A DNA stretch of 64,000 bases from Carnegiea gigantea (GCA_029747015.1 JAKOGI010000056.1:1167001-1231000), one strand, 5' to 3'; positions 40,206 through 53,082 are shown, counted from the first letter of the stretch. A program made the numbers and translations. Notes: a model not told the origin generated them from the letters alone.

Positions 40206-40856
40206 TGTCACGGGACCATTATTCTCTCCCCAAAAGGTTCATCTGATAGGGTGTACAGCGCCATCGCTTATAAGTCTGAGACTATCTCATTACTTATCTA
40301 ATGTAGGGATTCTTATCCGTGACATTCTCCCTCACTCAATTCTGTGATGCTCTCGTAACAAATAGGGTCCCTACCTACCCCACTCTGTTGGAGCATTTGA
40401 CGAGACATCGGAGTCGGGCTTAGTTTGACTTTGATACCACTTGTTACAAATGGGATGTTTGGTGAATAACTTTTTGGCCAAAAAGAGCTTTTTGTACCAA
40501 AATTAACTGTTTAATCTAGTGAAAAAGCTAATTTAGGTGGTTGGTAGAGTAACTTTTTGGAAGAGTTTTTTGGGTCCCAAAAACTAATTTGAAAAAAACT
40601 AATTGGATTAGCTTTTCGGGAGAGCTTCTTGGAAAATTAGTTTTTTTCCTCACCAATTTGTTAGAAACTGCTAATTTCATCTAATTCAAACAGCTAATAT
40701 AAACAGGTAATTCAAATAGCTAACAACTGTTTATCAAATAGAGCTAAAGTTATTACTTTCTCCCTAAAAGATTGATCTGATAAAATATGTAGTGTCACCA
40801 TTTATAAGCGTAGAATCCCCATCACTTATCTAATATGGTGATTCTTATAAGCGAGA
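40206..40856 (-). mobile_element. TRIM-like element (family 3), split by a MITE
   Basis: Left LTR-like repeat 40206-40324 (TGTCACGGGACC to CCGTGACA). The internal region 40325-40441 ends with the complement of a primer site (TGGTATCAAAGT on the minus strand, 40428-40439). The right repeat starts TGTTACAAAT at 40442, is broken by a hAT-like MITE (40452-40748) and resumes at about 40755 with TTACTTTCTCCCTAAAAG and GATTCTTATAAGCG, matching the left copy's CTCTCCCCAAAAGG and GATTCTTATCCG. No coding capacity. A target duplication was not found and the right edge is approximate. Confidence 0.6.
40452..40748. mobile_element. hAT-like MITE nested in TRIM repeat
   Basis: About 297 bp starting GGATGTTTGGTGAATAACTT with AGCTAATT-rich interior and ending AACAACTGTTTATCAAATAG. 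It is related, in opposite orientation, to 18319-18638. The ends are imperfect inverted repeats and boundaries are approximate. Confidence 0.5.
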
Positions 40857-41332
40857 TATGGTAGTACGAAGATTATTGTAGGTAGCTTATCTTGACCCCT
40901 ACCACTAGCCTCTTAATTTCTTTTTTAACAGACATCTATCAACTCAACAGGTAACAATACTGGGTACATAATTAATTGAGAAAAAAGGGGAAGACATTAT
41001 TCTGTTAAAAGAAGGATTTGGCACATTTATTGTGTCCTCCACCATAGAAAAATTCTATTGCGTTGTTGTTCATAGAATTCAACACTTGCTTCCCACTCAT
41101 GCTCGTTAACTTTTCATGATATTCTTAAATATTTATGTCCTTACATCTGCCTGGATTATTCTACTATTAGGATATAGTTTGCACAGAAAAAGTTAGTCCT
41201 TAGTTTTTAGGTTAACCACTCCTATAAAAAGAGCCGTTTTAAATTTTAAGCTTGTTTTTTTATAACTGTAGAAAATTATGGATAATTTATTGAGATTATA
41301 CACAGTCTAAGGGGGTGTTGATCACATACAAT

Positions 41333-41749
41333 TAGGGGTGGATAATGGACCGGGTTAGGTCGGGTTAGGATCGGCCCGTTAATGAATTAAGCTAGGTTGG
41401 ATATTTTATATAAATAAATGGGTCGGGTCGGATCGGTTTATTGGTAACTTGCTTGTAATCCGTTTTAAAATGGAATAAATTTACACACAAAAAGATGTGT
41501 ATAATAATTATTGTTATGCGTAAAGCGTTTGTAATAAGTTTAATTAATTATAGCATGTAAATTAGTGTGACAAGTAGGTTAAAAAAGTAATGGGCCGTTA
41601 ATGGGCCGACTCGGACTAACTTGCTGATATGTTTTAATGAGTCAACCTATTATTTACTCGATCTATTATTTACAGACCTTTTACTAGTCTTAGTTTTGAT
41701 AGTTCAACCTGCTTGGTCCAATGAATATTCGGTCTATTGCCCATCCCTA
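41333..41749. mobile_element. hAT MITE, 417 bp
   Basis: Starts TAGGGGTGGATAATGGACC and ends with its imperfect complement (GTCTATTGCCCATCCCTA). Flanked by a perfect 8-bp target duplication CATACAAT (41325-41332 and 41750-41757). The interior has GGGTCGGGTCGG and AATGGGCCGTTAATGGGCC repeats. No transposase. Confidence 0.92.
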
Positions 41750-42060
41750 CATACAATTCATGGAAAATGTTTGAAATTATTCATTTTAGAAGATGGGTTT
41801 AATTTTTAGAAAATGACAATGCACCTATGTAAGGTAGTGATCTAACATGAATTTAGAGGTCGGTTGGTTTGGAGTGCTATACATTAGATATCATTCCATT
41901 TGTATTCAAGTCAACAAGTTACTTGTTTAGCTGTTTTTATTTAGTTGTGTACAAGAATGTAAAAGTGAGACACAATTGTTAGTATTTTTTCTTAAAAAAA
42001 TAAAATTGGTAAGTTAGCCCAAATATGAGAGGCGTCTCCTTAGGGAAATTTAAAGCTTGT

Positions 42061-42470
42061 AAATTAATTATGTGTACGTGTTGAGTCTTAGGATCCCACA
42101 CATGAGGGGGAGCATCAGAGTATAAAGATGAAGTTTGTTCTACATCGATAAAATTGAAGAGTTTGAGCATGTATATAAGTTTATGGGTTACTCCACCCAT
42201 TGGTTTTGGATTCGAATGTATAGCTCGGTTGTATTAAAGGCTCAATTTGTATAAAATTTAATATGGTATTAGAGCCAAGGTTACGCACTTGTGCTCAATC
42301 TTGGTTTTCCATGGTCCCTCGTAGGTCCTGGGTATTATCAATAGCCCACACGTGAGGGAACGTATGTAAAATATAAAAGTAGGTGATGTACTACATTTAT
42401 GAATAGAAGACCTTGAGTATGGTTATAATTAAGTTATTATGGCAGCCGATTGATTGGTTATATATAAAAA
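42061..42470 (+). mobile_element. Tandem remnant of family-1 TRIM
   Basis: Order along the plus strand: partial internal region ending CACATGAGGGGGAG (42061-42110), an LTR (42111-42263) sharing GAGCATGTATATAAG...TTACTCCACCCATTGGTTTTG with the TRIM at 19251, a primer site TGGTATTAGAGCC (42264-42276), a second internal region ending CACACGTGAGGGAACG (to about 42361), and a degraded second LTR to about 42470. Internal-LTR-internal-LTR is the layout left by recombination between TRIM copies. Confidence 0.65.
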
Positions 42471-45215
42471 AAGGACATATTTATCAAGAGGATAACATGA
42501 CAGCTGATTGATTCGCTAAGATGGGACGAGCGTTATCATCGTCTACTACCTGAGAGTCCCCACCTTCTTCATATCTCAAAATTATTAGGGTGCTGATTTG
42601 ATAGGGTGTGCTCTTATGAGAAGAGGTGTCTGATCTTCTCTACTACTTACCTTTGTATTAAAAAAAAAAGGGGTCTTACATCAAAATCCTCATGAAAAGT
42701 GATAGTAGCAATAGATGAAACAATGCATTAACATAGAAATGAAAAACAACACTTTTTCAAGATTGTATTTTACATTGTAAATGTAATACATGTATTGTGT
42801 AAACAGGTGTAGTCCGTGTAGAGCTTGTAGACTTGTGGTTGTAAACTGGACAAAGGAGGCAGACTGAATTTAGTAACTGAGAGAGAGAGAGAGAGAGACG
42901 TGCGTCTGCAATTATTCTAAGAAGCCAAAAACGCCCGATGTTTGCGGTGTTGTCTTTCCACTCTTATCTCAAACCATTCACTGCTACTCTTCTCTCAGTT
43001 TTCTCGACTGCCACAAATGTCCTGGAAATCTTCCACGCACACTCAAACACTATTTCTTCAAGGAAAAAAGAACAATTTTATGCACCAACTTCACACTGAC
43101 AAAGAACATGCGTATGATCCAGAAATTGAGGAATGTACATGTGCACCACACCAAATATTCATCTCATTTTTGAGAATCCTGGGTTGATCACAGTACATGC
43201 CTGAGTTCTTATTTATCACAATTTTGATAGATCGTCAATATTTCCACTAATTATAATATTAAACACAAGTATAATTTCACAAATTGATCCCACCCACACA
43301 ACTTGCAGGTTGTGACTATGCAATTTAAAATATAACTCATTAAAAAATTTTTTTGACTAGGGGTGTCCATGGACACCCCAACCTGCAACATAGATCCGGC
43401 CATGTCACTACTAGCCCTAGCAATTACCACATGCCTTCCGAATGCGTGTCTTCAAACTTTTCACACTCATGCTGTCTATGCTTCACATTCTATCTTATTA
43501 TATATTATATTATCTTAGATTGTACAATTAAATGAAATTATGATGGCTTATTTTTTTAACTTATCATAAATACTTATCATCAATATTCGGTACTGCTCAG
43601 CATCCATTAGTACTAATGAGCATCGATTAGCACGCATTGACATTGATCATTTATGCTCAATACAAAGTCAGATATCCTATTTATAATTTTCTCACTTATG
43701 AGTACTACTCATCAATACTGATTAACACTCATCATCAATAATTTTTTTTAATAGAAACAATAACTTATTATCAGTTGAAAGAAACAAGCCGTAACAGCGA
43801 AAGCCACGAGAATCCTTCATCTAACTCTAGGAAAATGCTACAACTTAGCCAAGAAAGTCGGATCAATATAATGCGAGCATTATCATCCATTGTACTCGAG
43901 AATATTAATAAGCTACGTACACACTAGTTTTTAACCTTCAATTCCCTAGAATTGTCTCCATCCTAAAATGCCTGTAATAACTCCTATTACAATTAAGACA
44001 ACTCCATACATTTGATTTAACCTCTACCTTCTACAATCAATGGCAGCAAAATTAACTTAGATTCTTCTTCTTTTATGTTTTTCCAACTTGTCACCACTGA
44101 TAATCCATCCGTAAAGGGGAGAAAAAAGAAAAAGGGACGGGGAAGGGCCTAAGATTCCATCAAGGAACAGCCAAGGGCAAAAGAGTGTAACTTCGTGGTT
44201 CATTATATATCAAAGAAAGGAATCAGTACGTACTGAGCATCCAATTCTCTGTGTCAGTTTTGATCAAGAAGGAATCTAAACTACAGAAGATAAAAATTTA
44301 AAAGGGACCCTTTTTTTTTTTTTTCATAGAAAGAAAAGGCTAGGGCTAAAGCCTAAGAAAAAAAGGAAAATCAAAGACACCCTCTTTCCAATAAAGATGA
44401 AAGAAATTGCATTGTACCATCAAAATTTTTTGCTAGTATCGATTTAGCACTATTTTGGCTCTGCCATTGTTGTGATTCTGCAAGAAATATTCTTCAATCA
44501 CAAATTATGTGCACAAAGAGGTCAGTAACACCCAACAACACACATTAATTATCAAGGGACTCTAATGTCTAACACCTACCACCATTAAACCAAACTACAA
44601 GGGGGTTTTTTTCCCTTTTTTTCGGGGGAGGGGGGAGGGAGATGGGGTTCCATTCACATGTGATGATTTACATGTTGAAATTGAAAAAAAAAAAAGGTAA
44701 AAAAAGAACAAATACAGAAGAAGAGGAGAAAGAAGAAGAAGAAGAAGAAGAAGAAACCCTAAAATTGAGAGATTTTAGAAGGTTCAAAAGGAGTAATGAT
44801 GAGAAAAATCACTTCAATGATGAAAACTAGGGATTCAAAAGAAGCGAATGACTGACAGAAACATGGAGAAGCTATGATAACCAGCGTTGAAATTCTCAAA
44901 CAACAAATCATAAATAAATAACATAAAAAGGGGAGAAAGATAAATCAAGGAACAGCAATGATGAAATGCCCACCCTCTGTGTAAAATCAAGCCTACTCTG
45001 TCACAAACAAAGGAGGGGGTGGGGGTAAATTTAAATTCGTCAACCCTTTTCATGATTACACCAATCTGCATCCTTCAATTATATGGCAATCAAAATCAAT
45101 CTGTCAATAAAATTCCCCAAAATTAAGCAATTAAGAGAGAAATTAAAAGGAAGAAATCATACCCATCTGTGCATTCAATTGAAGCAGAACAAACCCAGAT
45201 CAACCTTGCGAGTTT
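42471..45215. other. Intergenic plus probable MIR166 downstream transcript
   Basis: No protein gene. Contains the inverted partner of the 33405 repeat (about 42560-42665), a (GA)n run at 42882-42898, a 20-bp perfect palindrome at 43360-43379 and GATCAT/CATCAATA-rich DNA at 43555-43750. The part nearest 45215 is probably within the 3' portion of the MIR166 primary transcript. Confidence 0.4.
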
Positions 45216-45221
45216 GGATGA

Positions 45222-45385
45222 TTTGGAAGCCCAGATTGAGGGGAATGAAGCCTGGTCCGAAGGCAAATTAAAAACAAATGAAATTTTTAAAAAATCAGAA
45301 ATTTTGGAAATACATGAGAAGAAGAAGTTCTGAAAATTTGATGGGCCTTCGAGCCAGACGACATTCCCCTCAAAAATGAAGCTTC
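45222..45385 (-). ncRNA. MIR166: MIR166 precursor hairpin
   Basis: The minus strand at 45260-45240 carries the complete 21-nt mature miR166 (begins TCGGACCAGG, ends TTCATTCCCC), which targets mRNAs of HD-ZIP III factors controlling leaf polarity, vasculature and meristems. About 87 bases upstream on the same strand, at about 45370-45347, is the miR166* arm (begins GGGGAATGTCG, ends CTGGCTCGAAGG). The arms pair over about 29 positions from TTGAGGGGAATG to GAAGGC with only a few internal mismatches in the duplex centre, giving a classic plant 5p*/3p stem with a large loop. Mature sequence, star and pairing together make the call firm; the exact stem base is estimated. Confidence 0.95.
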
Positions 45386-45539
45386 CCCATGAATCTTTTT
45401 GGTTGAAATTTCTGCAAGTTCGTATTTTTCATGATCGATATCTGCTGATATTTATTCAATTAAAAGGGTTCATCAGCAAGAAAGTGGTGAATTTTCTAGG
45501 GGTTGGTGGAGTGAAAACAGAGAACATCATCATGAGCAT

Positions 45540-45595
45540 AATAATTTGAGAGAGAGAGAGAGAGAGAGAGGGAGGGAGGAAGAGAGATATAAGTG
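45540..45595 (-). promoter_or_regulatory. Probable MIR166 core promoter / leader start
   Basis: Minus strand CTTATATC at about 45585-45593 could serve as a TATA-like box, followed by a CT repeat (GA on plus, 45549-45572) typical of plant transcript leaders. It lies about 170-200 bases upstream of the hairpin. Confidence 0.35.
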
Positions 45596-45599
45596 GGAA

Positions 45600-47964
45600 C
45601 TGAAGGTGTTTGCTTGGGTATCAACTTTAAAAGAGTAGAAAGAACCCAGTACCTACAGCTATCCTTGCCCCCTTTTGAGTTTTTGACTGCTCTCTCTAGT
45701 TTCTCCTCTTTCTCTCTCTCTTTTTTACCATCTTTTTTTGGGGTTTTGGTGGGGGGGTTGGGGGGGATTGGGATTGATTTGATTACATAAAAATTTCGAA
45801 TTCCTCATTTGCATGTGCTGCATTAATTCATGTTTATAAATGAGCTACATTATATGGATCTTCATTAATTATACATAAATATATTTAGTAGTTCTCATAA
45901 TATTTTTTCTAAACTTCACTTAACAACTTTTAAGATAAGAAGACAAATGACACTGTTCAGTAAAAGTATACAAGAAGTGAACGTAACAAGTAACAACATA
46001 TAAGAGACTAAGGGTCGAGCCAAGTTTTGTTGGTAAATGCTTCCTTTTACTTTAATTTTGTTACAAATTACAACAATATAATGTATATAAAATAATACTT
46101 TTATTTAAATTTTTAAAAATTTACAAAAATAATAAAAATTTTTAGAAACACGTGAACTACGAAAACCTACTACTTAAATATACAAAGTCTATACATTTAG
46201 AATATAGAAAAAGAAAGAAATGTGAAAACACTAGAATATGATGCTTCCTAAGAACCCCCATAACATGCTTATTCGCAGGTCATTACTCAACTCGTTATAA
46301 TGAAAGCCCAAATGCTTGAAGTCAAACATTAATCTTCCAAACGAAGAGTCGAGTTATACATTGTCGATAGGCAGAGTTAATACATTGGCTTGGATTCGAT
46401 CAAATGTCGATAGATTCCCATTTTGAGTCATGCTAGGATTTGTTGACTAAAATTAAAGTGAATCCGATTGTCTGAGTTTTGCACATAAATTAAGAGATCT
46501 TATCAAGTTTTAGTTAACCTGATTGATTCTTTTTTAAAGTGGATGAAAGTTAATAAAAATTTCAGCCATTATGTAACTAATTCTCGTCTTTCGAACAATA
46601 CACTCCAATTAAATCGCACGCTCACAATCCAAAGCAAAACTATCATGATATAATATTAGGACAGTTTAAATACGTTAATCCTACGGATTCAATGAATAAC
46701 CAAACCATTAAACTCATGCTGTCTAGCTAAATAGTGAGTAATAATTTGAATTGCTCTATGTATTTATAACTACATCACCCAAAATTTTCGTAATCACTCA
46801 CACCTAAACTACTAAAAAGTGACATAAAAACCGTACAAAATTATTGATTACAAATACACGAGCTATGATGATGGTTGATTTGGTTGCTTGTTGTAGTCAA
46901 CAGGTATCATTGTTGTTGGCCGACTTTTGCTTGCTACTTTTGCAGGGATCATAATTAAAGACAACTTAAGTACAAAATTTGCTCAGGATTTTACAACTCC
47001 TGTCAGTAAGGTGACCCAAAAAAAAAAAAAAAAAAGATCATGTGTTTTCTTAGTTTTTCTTCTTCTTTTTTTCATTTTTCATTTCATTTTGTTTTCTGAG
47101 CTCCGTTTTACTTCTTATAATTATTGAAATGATATGGTAAGTAATAAGTTTCTTTTTTTTATCATACTGTTTGTATGTATGACGGACTTAAATATTCAAT
47201 TTTAAAGTGTTTAATGCATAATAAGATAATCTCTTCTAATTGTTTCAATTTCTAAATAAAGAAATAACATTTTTATGAGAAAGTTGTCATTTTTTAGAAA
47301 GCATATAGGATATATATGATCACTTTATACACATGCAATGCCATTAAATAATTACTCTATTTTATTTTTGAAGGGACTAAGCAGTATTTATATGATCTCA
47401 ACTTAAAATGCATATCCAAAAATGCTAGTATTTATGTAAACACTCAATTTTACAAATTATACATAGTTAACTATTACCAATGAGCCTATAGTCCATTGGG
47501 CACATTGATTCCTTTCCTAGTCATGTAAGTTGGGTTTAATGCTTGAGGGGTATACAAATTTTTGTTGAAAGGGAATGTGTGGAGGGAGCTTAGTTGGGCC
47601 TTGTGCTCAAGTTTTCCCCCTCACCTTTAGCCATATGAAGGCTCACTCTTGATGTATTGGGCCCAAACAATCTTCTTTTATAGTCATGGAAGCTGTATAT
47701 GCTCTCCAAAAATGTTCCATGTATACAGTATGCCTGGCATTGCTTTGTCTACCTCCTGCCTAAATATCAAGAACAGTGTTTGGTTCTTCCTCCCATTAAG
47801 GTGAAGAGCTTAGTTTTCCACCTCAGGAAGGAAGCCAAAGAAATGCCTTCTCTAATTAACCATAAGTTTGAAGCAATCTTTTTGGTTGATTAACCGTTTT
47901 AGCTATTACCGCTTAAGATAGTAAATGAATGATGCCATCATGTCTTAGGAAATAATGCTATGTT
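45600..47964. other. Intergenic, no gene seen
   Basis: AT-rich DNA with a 17-base A run near 47018-47035 and no supported gene. Short open frames at 45593-45790 and 47699-47893 carry no recognisable domain. Confidence 0.5.
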
Positions 47965-48095
47965 ATTATACAACCTCATCTACGAGCAGGATTGCCGGTA
48001 GAGGTAAGGTTGCCTACATCTGGATCTCCCCAGACCCAATGAAAGCGGGACCCACACTGAGAGTAGTAATTGTTGTTGTCATTATACAACCTCAT
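47965..48095 (+). mobile_element. 101-bp RTE 3'-end stub with 15-bp target duplication
   Basis: The body 47980-48080 contains only the RTE 3' signature (GTAAGGTTGCCTACATC, GGATCTCCCCAGACCC) and a TTG tail (TTGTTGTTGTC). It is bracketed by perfect copies of ATTATACAACCTCAT at 47965-47979 and 48081-48095. It is the shortest of three family members here. It could be an extremely truncated RTE or a SINE that borrows the RTE tail. Confidence 0.9.
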
Positions 48096-50280
48096 GGTGT
48101 TATGTATGTAGGATTTTAATTTGACTAAGATCCTCTACTTATCCGTTCATAATCCGTTACGGGTATTTTATTACCTTTATGTCTGTATTCCCTGCAAATA
48201 TATAGCCACTTGGCCCATTGTTATTAAGAATTAGCTTAGTATATATTTTTTTTTTTTTCCTTTTTGGATGTATGAATATATGATCTTCTAATATGCAGCT
48301 GATGGAGCCCGGGATGCTGGTGGCCGGGTAGTGTACCAATTGGGCCTGCCTTTTCGTGAAGAAGATATATGTGTGGAAAAAAGGAGTGAATACTGCATGG
48401 TCCAGGATGTATTCTTGGAGCTCTTAATGCTTCGACACACTTTTACTGTTTACACATGATTTCAAGGGAAATGTTTAGAATTTAAGCGGCTGTAAAGCAC
48501 ATATTCTTATACGCAATTCATGGCAGATGTTTGAAATATGAAGCATAAAGCATATTACATGCTTATGCCATGCAACTCATTGAGTTTCTCTATAACACCG
48601 AACTTCCCTTTTATTTTATTTTTTTGAATGGTTTGTTGGACCTTTATTCTAGGGAATCCAACAGAGCCGGAGTGGCTCGGGGGAGGGGGAACGGGGCCCA
48701 GGGGAGAACTGGCTATAACATTGGAACTTTGGAGCTGTAGTTTAAGAGCTGACCTTAGTTGCTTGAGCCGCGTGCTTCACTATGTAAAGAGAGGTTTAGT
48801 TATGTAAAATACATGGCGATTTTTTTTTTTTTGGGGGGTGCTAAATAGGCCGAGGGTCATACATGATGAAGTGTTAGACGACTTAAAAATGCTTAAATAT
48901 ATAATAAATGAAAATATTTCTTAAAATAATCAAATCAGAGTAATCAATTTCATAAATTGATGGTTATAAATTTGTACACTTATTAACAGTCAAATTCTAG
49001 GTTATATCGAAAGTATGAATGAAATCATGTTTTATTTAATACGAATTATTTTAGTTTTCACGTTGACAAATTATAAGCCCAAGCCAATAAGTAAAAAAAA
49101 GACATCGGTGTCAAAATAGAGAGAAGAGTCTACCTGTTTGAACCGTAAGGTCGCATTTTCCTTAATGTTTCGTATTAGAAGTCCATCTAAACTGGCCTTG
49201 GTGACCTACATATATAGTAGCTGCTAGCTAGTGATGTCTAGAAATGACTGAAAGTGCGGACAAGCTAGTTTTAATTTTAAAAAATTAGTGTTTAATCATT
49301 AAAAAGTGATGTCCTTTCTTTCTAGAAGTGTCGCATATTTTGTTAATACAAGGATGAAGACATTGAGAAAACGTACTCCACGTGGAGAGAAATAACTCTA
49401 TCCCTTGGTTGCGGAAGCCACTGAATTAGGTTTTCGCTAATGATTATGATGATCATCTCGCATCATTTTCTTCATAATTTGTGCAACGACATGGCCACGA
49501 GTTAATCCTTTGGAATTGAAATAAAATTGATTAACTCCCTAATCAATCATTCCACACATCTAACAGTACGTTATTAAAACGACAAGGATTCAGAACCACT
49601 CACCACTAATCTCTACACGTGTCCATCATCTTCAATCATTAGAATTAAACATACACCCTATCCCCCACAATTACTTTTTTTAATAAAAAACATTTTCTAT
49701 AATTACTGGCGTATATACTCTATGTCAACAGTTTTAAAATTAAGTCATTAGTAAGGATAGAGTTCCAGGATAATCAAAAGTGAACATAAGCAAGTCTAGA
49801 CAAAAAATATACAACGACAACAGACCCAATAATAATACAAGAAGAAGAAGTGAAAGGTAAATACATTAATGTAATGTTTGGTTAAGTTTAAATAACCATG
49901 TAATGCAAACAGATTTGTAATCGTATTTTTATTATTTTATTTGCTTGTAAGAAAGTGTTGGAAATAACAACTACGTTACAATTATGATTACCACAAACTA
50001 TAGAATCATGATTACATTATAAGATTGATTGTATTAAATTTCATTTAACCAAACATCACATAATCGTCCACCCTTGCATTTCTTACTCTAAATCAATTTG
50101 ATGTGCATTTAAAATGGCAAGTAAAGATGCATGAGTTACTATGACCGAGGGGGCGATCCACTAGAAAAATGTGACTAGCTTGTGACCGATCGTCATAACG
50201 TAGTGCTCGTTAGAGGAGTCTTAATTTATTAGCTTCTGTAGTTACTATTCATTGATGACATTAGAGTTCCAATCTTGATG
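48096..50280. other. Intergenic, no gene seen
   Basis: No supported gene. A short GC-rich patch at 48660-48705 contains a G-rich run (GGGGGAGGGGGAACGGGGCC). Confidence 0.5.
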
Positions 50281-50285
50281 ACTTT

Positions 50286-50386
50286 CACACACACACACAT
50301 ATATATATATAAGCATATATAGTATATAATATATATATAGTATTAAATATTATATATAGCTATATATATATATCTATATATACATA

Positions 50387-50422
<36 letters not shown>

Positions 50423-50458
50423 CATATATGTATATATATATATATATGTATATGTAGT
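50286..50458. repeat. Interrupted (CA)n/(TA)n microsatellite
   Basis: Starts as CACACACACA and continues as TA repeats broken by TATC, TACA and TATG units. Confidence 0.9.
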
Positions 50459-50539
50459 CCCTTAGGCTAACATAACACGCATTCTCAAGGGGTGGATAGT
50501 AATGTTTCACTTTTAGACAGCACTAGGTCAGCAACCATG

Positions 50540-51148
50540 TGTCACGGGTCGATAATTCACTCAAACTTAGACCCGTGCGGCCTAGCAAACTTTGCTTGTG
50601 ATTCTTGCCTTGTTTGCTAGTAAGCCTTAAGGAAGCTTGACTTAGCCTTTGAGGAGCTAAGTAAGCACACTTCACACTCTAAGAAAGCTTTAGAGAGAGA
50701 AAGTAGAGAGAGAAGGAGTTTGGGAGAAGGCTTTGTATTGCACTTGAATGCTTTCAATGGCTTGCTTACAAATGAGCCCTCTTTGGGGTTTATATACACA
50801 TCCACCTCCTCAATGGATGGTGGAGATCTACTTAATCCAACGGCTAATATTATACTTCCAGAATATTCTATACAAATATCCTAGACACTACCCATATATA
50901 GAATAGTGTGGAACATTCTAGAGTATAGTCTAGAAGGTTCTAGAATCCTCTACAAGGTCCTAGATATTCTAGAAGCTTCTAGAATAGTCTAGAAGTATCT
51001 AGAGTTCTCCCGAAGGTTCTAGAAGACTCTAGAGTGTCCAGAAGGTTCTAGAACACTCTAGAACATTCTAGCGCATTCCAGAAGGTTCCGGACTTTTCTG
51101 AAAGGTTCCGGAATATTCTAGAACTCTTCGGAAATGCGGCCCGTGACA
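50540..51148 (-). repeat. 3' LTR of gag-protease retroelement
   Basis: 609 bp beginning TGTCACGGG and ending CCCGTGACA, a perfect 9-bp inverted terminal repeat. About 11 differences (roughly half indels) separate it from the 606-bp partner at 53085-53690, about 98% identity. It retains the heat-shock element cluster and TATA box. Confidence 0.97.
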
Positions 51149-53053
51149 TCCTCCCCCACCCAATCCGGCAACGTCCTCGTTGCCTTTGGGTCTTCGTATG
51201 CTTGGCCCTTTTGTTGCCTTGTCTCCACGAGGTATCCCTTCCTCTTGGTTAGGTTGATGTGTCGTAACTATCAGCTTGGCACATCGATCCTTTGCTCGCT
51301 TGCGTCCCATCCTCGTTCTAGCACGCTTCCTTCTTTGTGTCCACATGCCACTTCGAGATCCCTCATCACTTTTGAGGGCGGATAAATGGCCTACCTCCTT
51401 ACTTTCCGTGAAGCGAATGGCAGTTAGCACCTTTTCCTTTTCGGCTTCCCGTCTCATGGGTATTACATGTGCTTGTCCATTGTTCATGATGAACAAGGTG
51501 CTAGCATGAGGAACTATGATGGCTTTCACCTTATTGAGGAAGTCCATTCCAAGATAGAACTTCCGATCATCAAGGGGAGCAACGGTTATATCGACCTTAC
51601 CTTTCCATGGTCCGACTTGGACGTTTGTACCTCGAGCAACCCCATGGATTGGAAGGCTCTCGGCATTGACTCCCTTCACATAGCCCTTCTCCTTTTTGTA
51701 AGGTAGGCTAATCTCATCGGCGAGTTCTTTCGCCATGTACACCTTATCCGCTCCCGTATCCACCGTTGCTTGGAGCTCCTTACCTCCAACTTTGGTGTCT
51801 ACATACATGCGACTACCGGCTTGTTTCCCCATCTTGAGTTGGATGGCACTTAGGAGCGATATTGAGGCAATACTTGTTTCCTCTTCACGCCTCTCCTCCT
51901 TCATCACAAGCGCAACTAGTTTCCCACGCTTCGGGCACTCGAAAACCCGATGAGGCCCATTGCACAAGAAGCATGAGTATTTCCTCGGCGTCTCATCCTT
52001 CTTGTCTCGTCCCTTATCTTTGAAGGTTGTTGGCTTGTCCCGTCTGGGAGACTTGTCCCGGTCTCCGTCATTGTCGCTATCATCGTGGTCCTTCTTGCCT
52101 CGCCCCTTGGAGAAGTCCTTCTTGTACTCGTTGAGTGATTCGGCAACAGCAACCGCGGAGGCGAGGTCTTGCACACCACGCCTCTCTAACTCGGTCTTGG
52201 CCCAACGACTCAGGCCGTCTAGGAAGGCGAATAAGGCGTCTTCCTCTCCCATGTTTGGGATCTCCAAGAGAAGCTCCTGGAATTCCCTTACATACTCACG
52301 AAGGTGGCCCTCCTTGTGTTGGAGGCGCCTCAACTTGGCCCTTGCTTCCCTCACCGCGTCCTTTGGATAGAATTGCACTTTGAGTTCCCTCTTGAATCCA
52401 TCCCAAGTGGTGATGGGAGTGGACCCTCGGTTGACATCGTCGCACCTTCGACGCCACCAAACAAGGGCAATGTCTTTAAAAGAGAAAGAAGCAAGGTTTA
52501 CCTTCTGTACTTCATCGACAATACCTACTGCTCCAAAGTAGGCCTCAAACTTCCACAAGAAGTTGTCGATCTCCCTTGCGTTCCTGGCCCCGTCATAGGT
52601 TGGAGTTTGGAGCGCGTTCACCTTTGGGGTGGTGGACACTTGACCTGATCCACCATTGCCTGCATTAGCCACCGCGGCCATGCATACTTTGAGTTGGGTT
52701 TCCAAGGCCTCAACCCTTGCCTTGTACGCCTCAATCTCGGATTTGCAAGCCACCACCTCGGCTTTGCAAGCTTGGAGCTCTCCATCCTGAAGAGCTCGGA
52801 CCTCCTCATCGACATTGCTTGCTAAGGATCTCACCGCCTCTTGCACCTCTGCACGGAACTCCTCCAAGTCCCCCGTGGACTCGAGCTCCTCGATGTGCTT
52901 CTCCATGTCATCTACCCTGCCCGTGAGGTCCGACACGGAGTGGTTAATCTCCGCAAGCTTGTCATCTACAAGGATCGACAAGTCCTTGTTCTTATCCTTG
53001 CCCTTCTTTCCTCCTTGTTGAGGATTGCCAGCATCAGTGACACTTGAAGCCAT
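51068..53053 (-). CDS. Retrotransposon gag-protease polyprotein
   Basis: An uninterrupted 661-aa ORF from the ATG at 53051-53053 (MASSVTDAGN). Residues 25-125 are a charged coiled-coil with a Lys-rich start. Residues 153-310 form a retrotransposon gag domain (WKFEAYFGAVGI, ALVWWRRRCDDV, FKRELKVQFYP, LREYVREFQEL). Residues 311-358 are a basic/acidic linker. C361, C364, H368 and C373 make a zinc knuckle with one residue fewer than usual between C364 and H368 (CX2CX3HX4C). An aspartic protease follows with catalytic VDTGAD at 431-436 and YLGMDF near 500. The last roughly 100 residues are basic, and the final 27 codons extend into the 3' LTR. No RT follows. It would build particles but cannot copy itself. 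Confidence 0.92.
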   Translation of the reverse strand: MASSVTDAGNPQQGGKKGKDKNKDLSILVDDKLAEINHSVSDLTGRVDDMEKHIEELESTGDLEEFRAEVQEAVRSLASNVDEEVRALQDGELQACKAEVVACKSEIEAYKARVEALETQLKVCMAAVANAGNGGSGQVSTTPKVNALQTPTYDGARNAREIDNFLWKFEAYFGAVGIVDEVQKVNLASFSFKDIALVWWRRRCDDVNRGSTPITTWDGFKRELKVQFYPKDAVREARAKLRRLQHKEGHLREYVREFQELLLEIPNMGEEDALFAFLDGLSRWAKTELERRGVQDLASAVAVAESLNEYKKDFSKGRGKKDHDDSDNDGDRDKSPRRDKPTTFKDKGRDKKDETPRKYSCFLCNGPHRVFECPKRGKLVALVMKEERREEETSIASISLLSAIQLKMGKQAGSRMYVDTKVGGKELQATVDTGADKVYMAKELADEISLPYKKEKGYVKGVNAESLPIHGVARGTNVQVGPWKGKVDITVAPLDDRKFYLGMDFLNKVKAIIVPHASTLFIMNNGQAHVIPMRREAEKEKVLTAIRFTESKEVGHLSALKSDEGSRSGMWTQRRKRARTRMGRKRAKDRCAKLIVTTHQPNQEEGIPRGDKATKGPSIRRPKGNEDVAGLGGGGCHGPHFRRVLEYSGTFQKSPEPSGMR

Positions 53054-53070
53054 GGATCTCCCAAACCGAG

Positions 53071-53082
53071 GCTCTGATACCA
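53071..53082 (-). other. Primer-binding site (initiator tRNA-Met)
   Basis: TGGTATCAGAGC on the minus strand, two bases after the 5' LTR, a perfect match to the standard plant initiator tRNA-Met primer site. Confidence 0.9.
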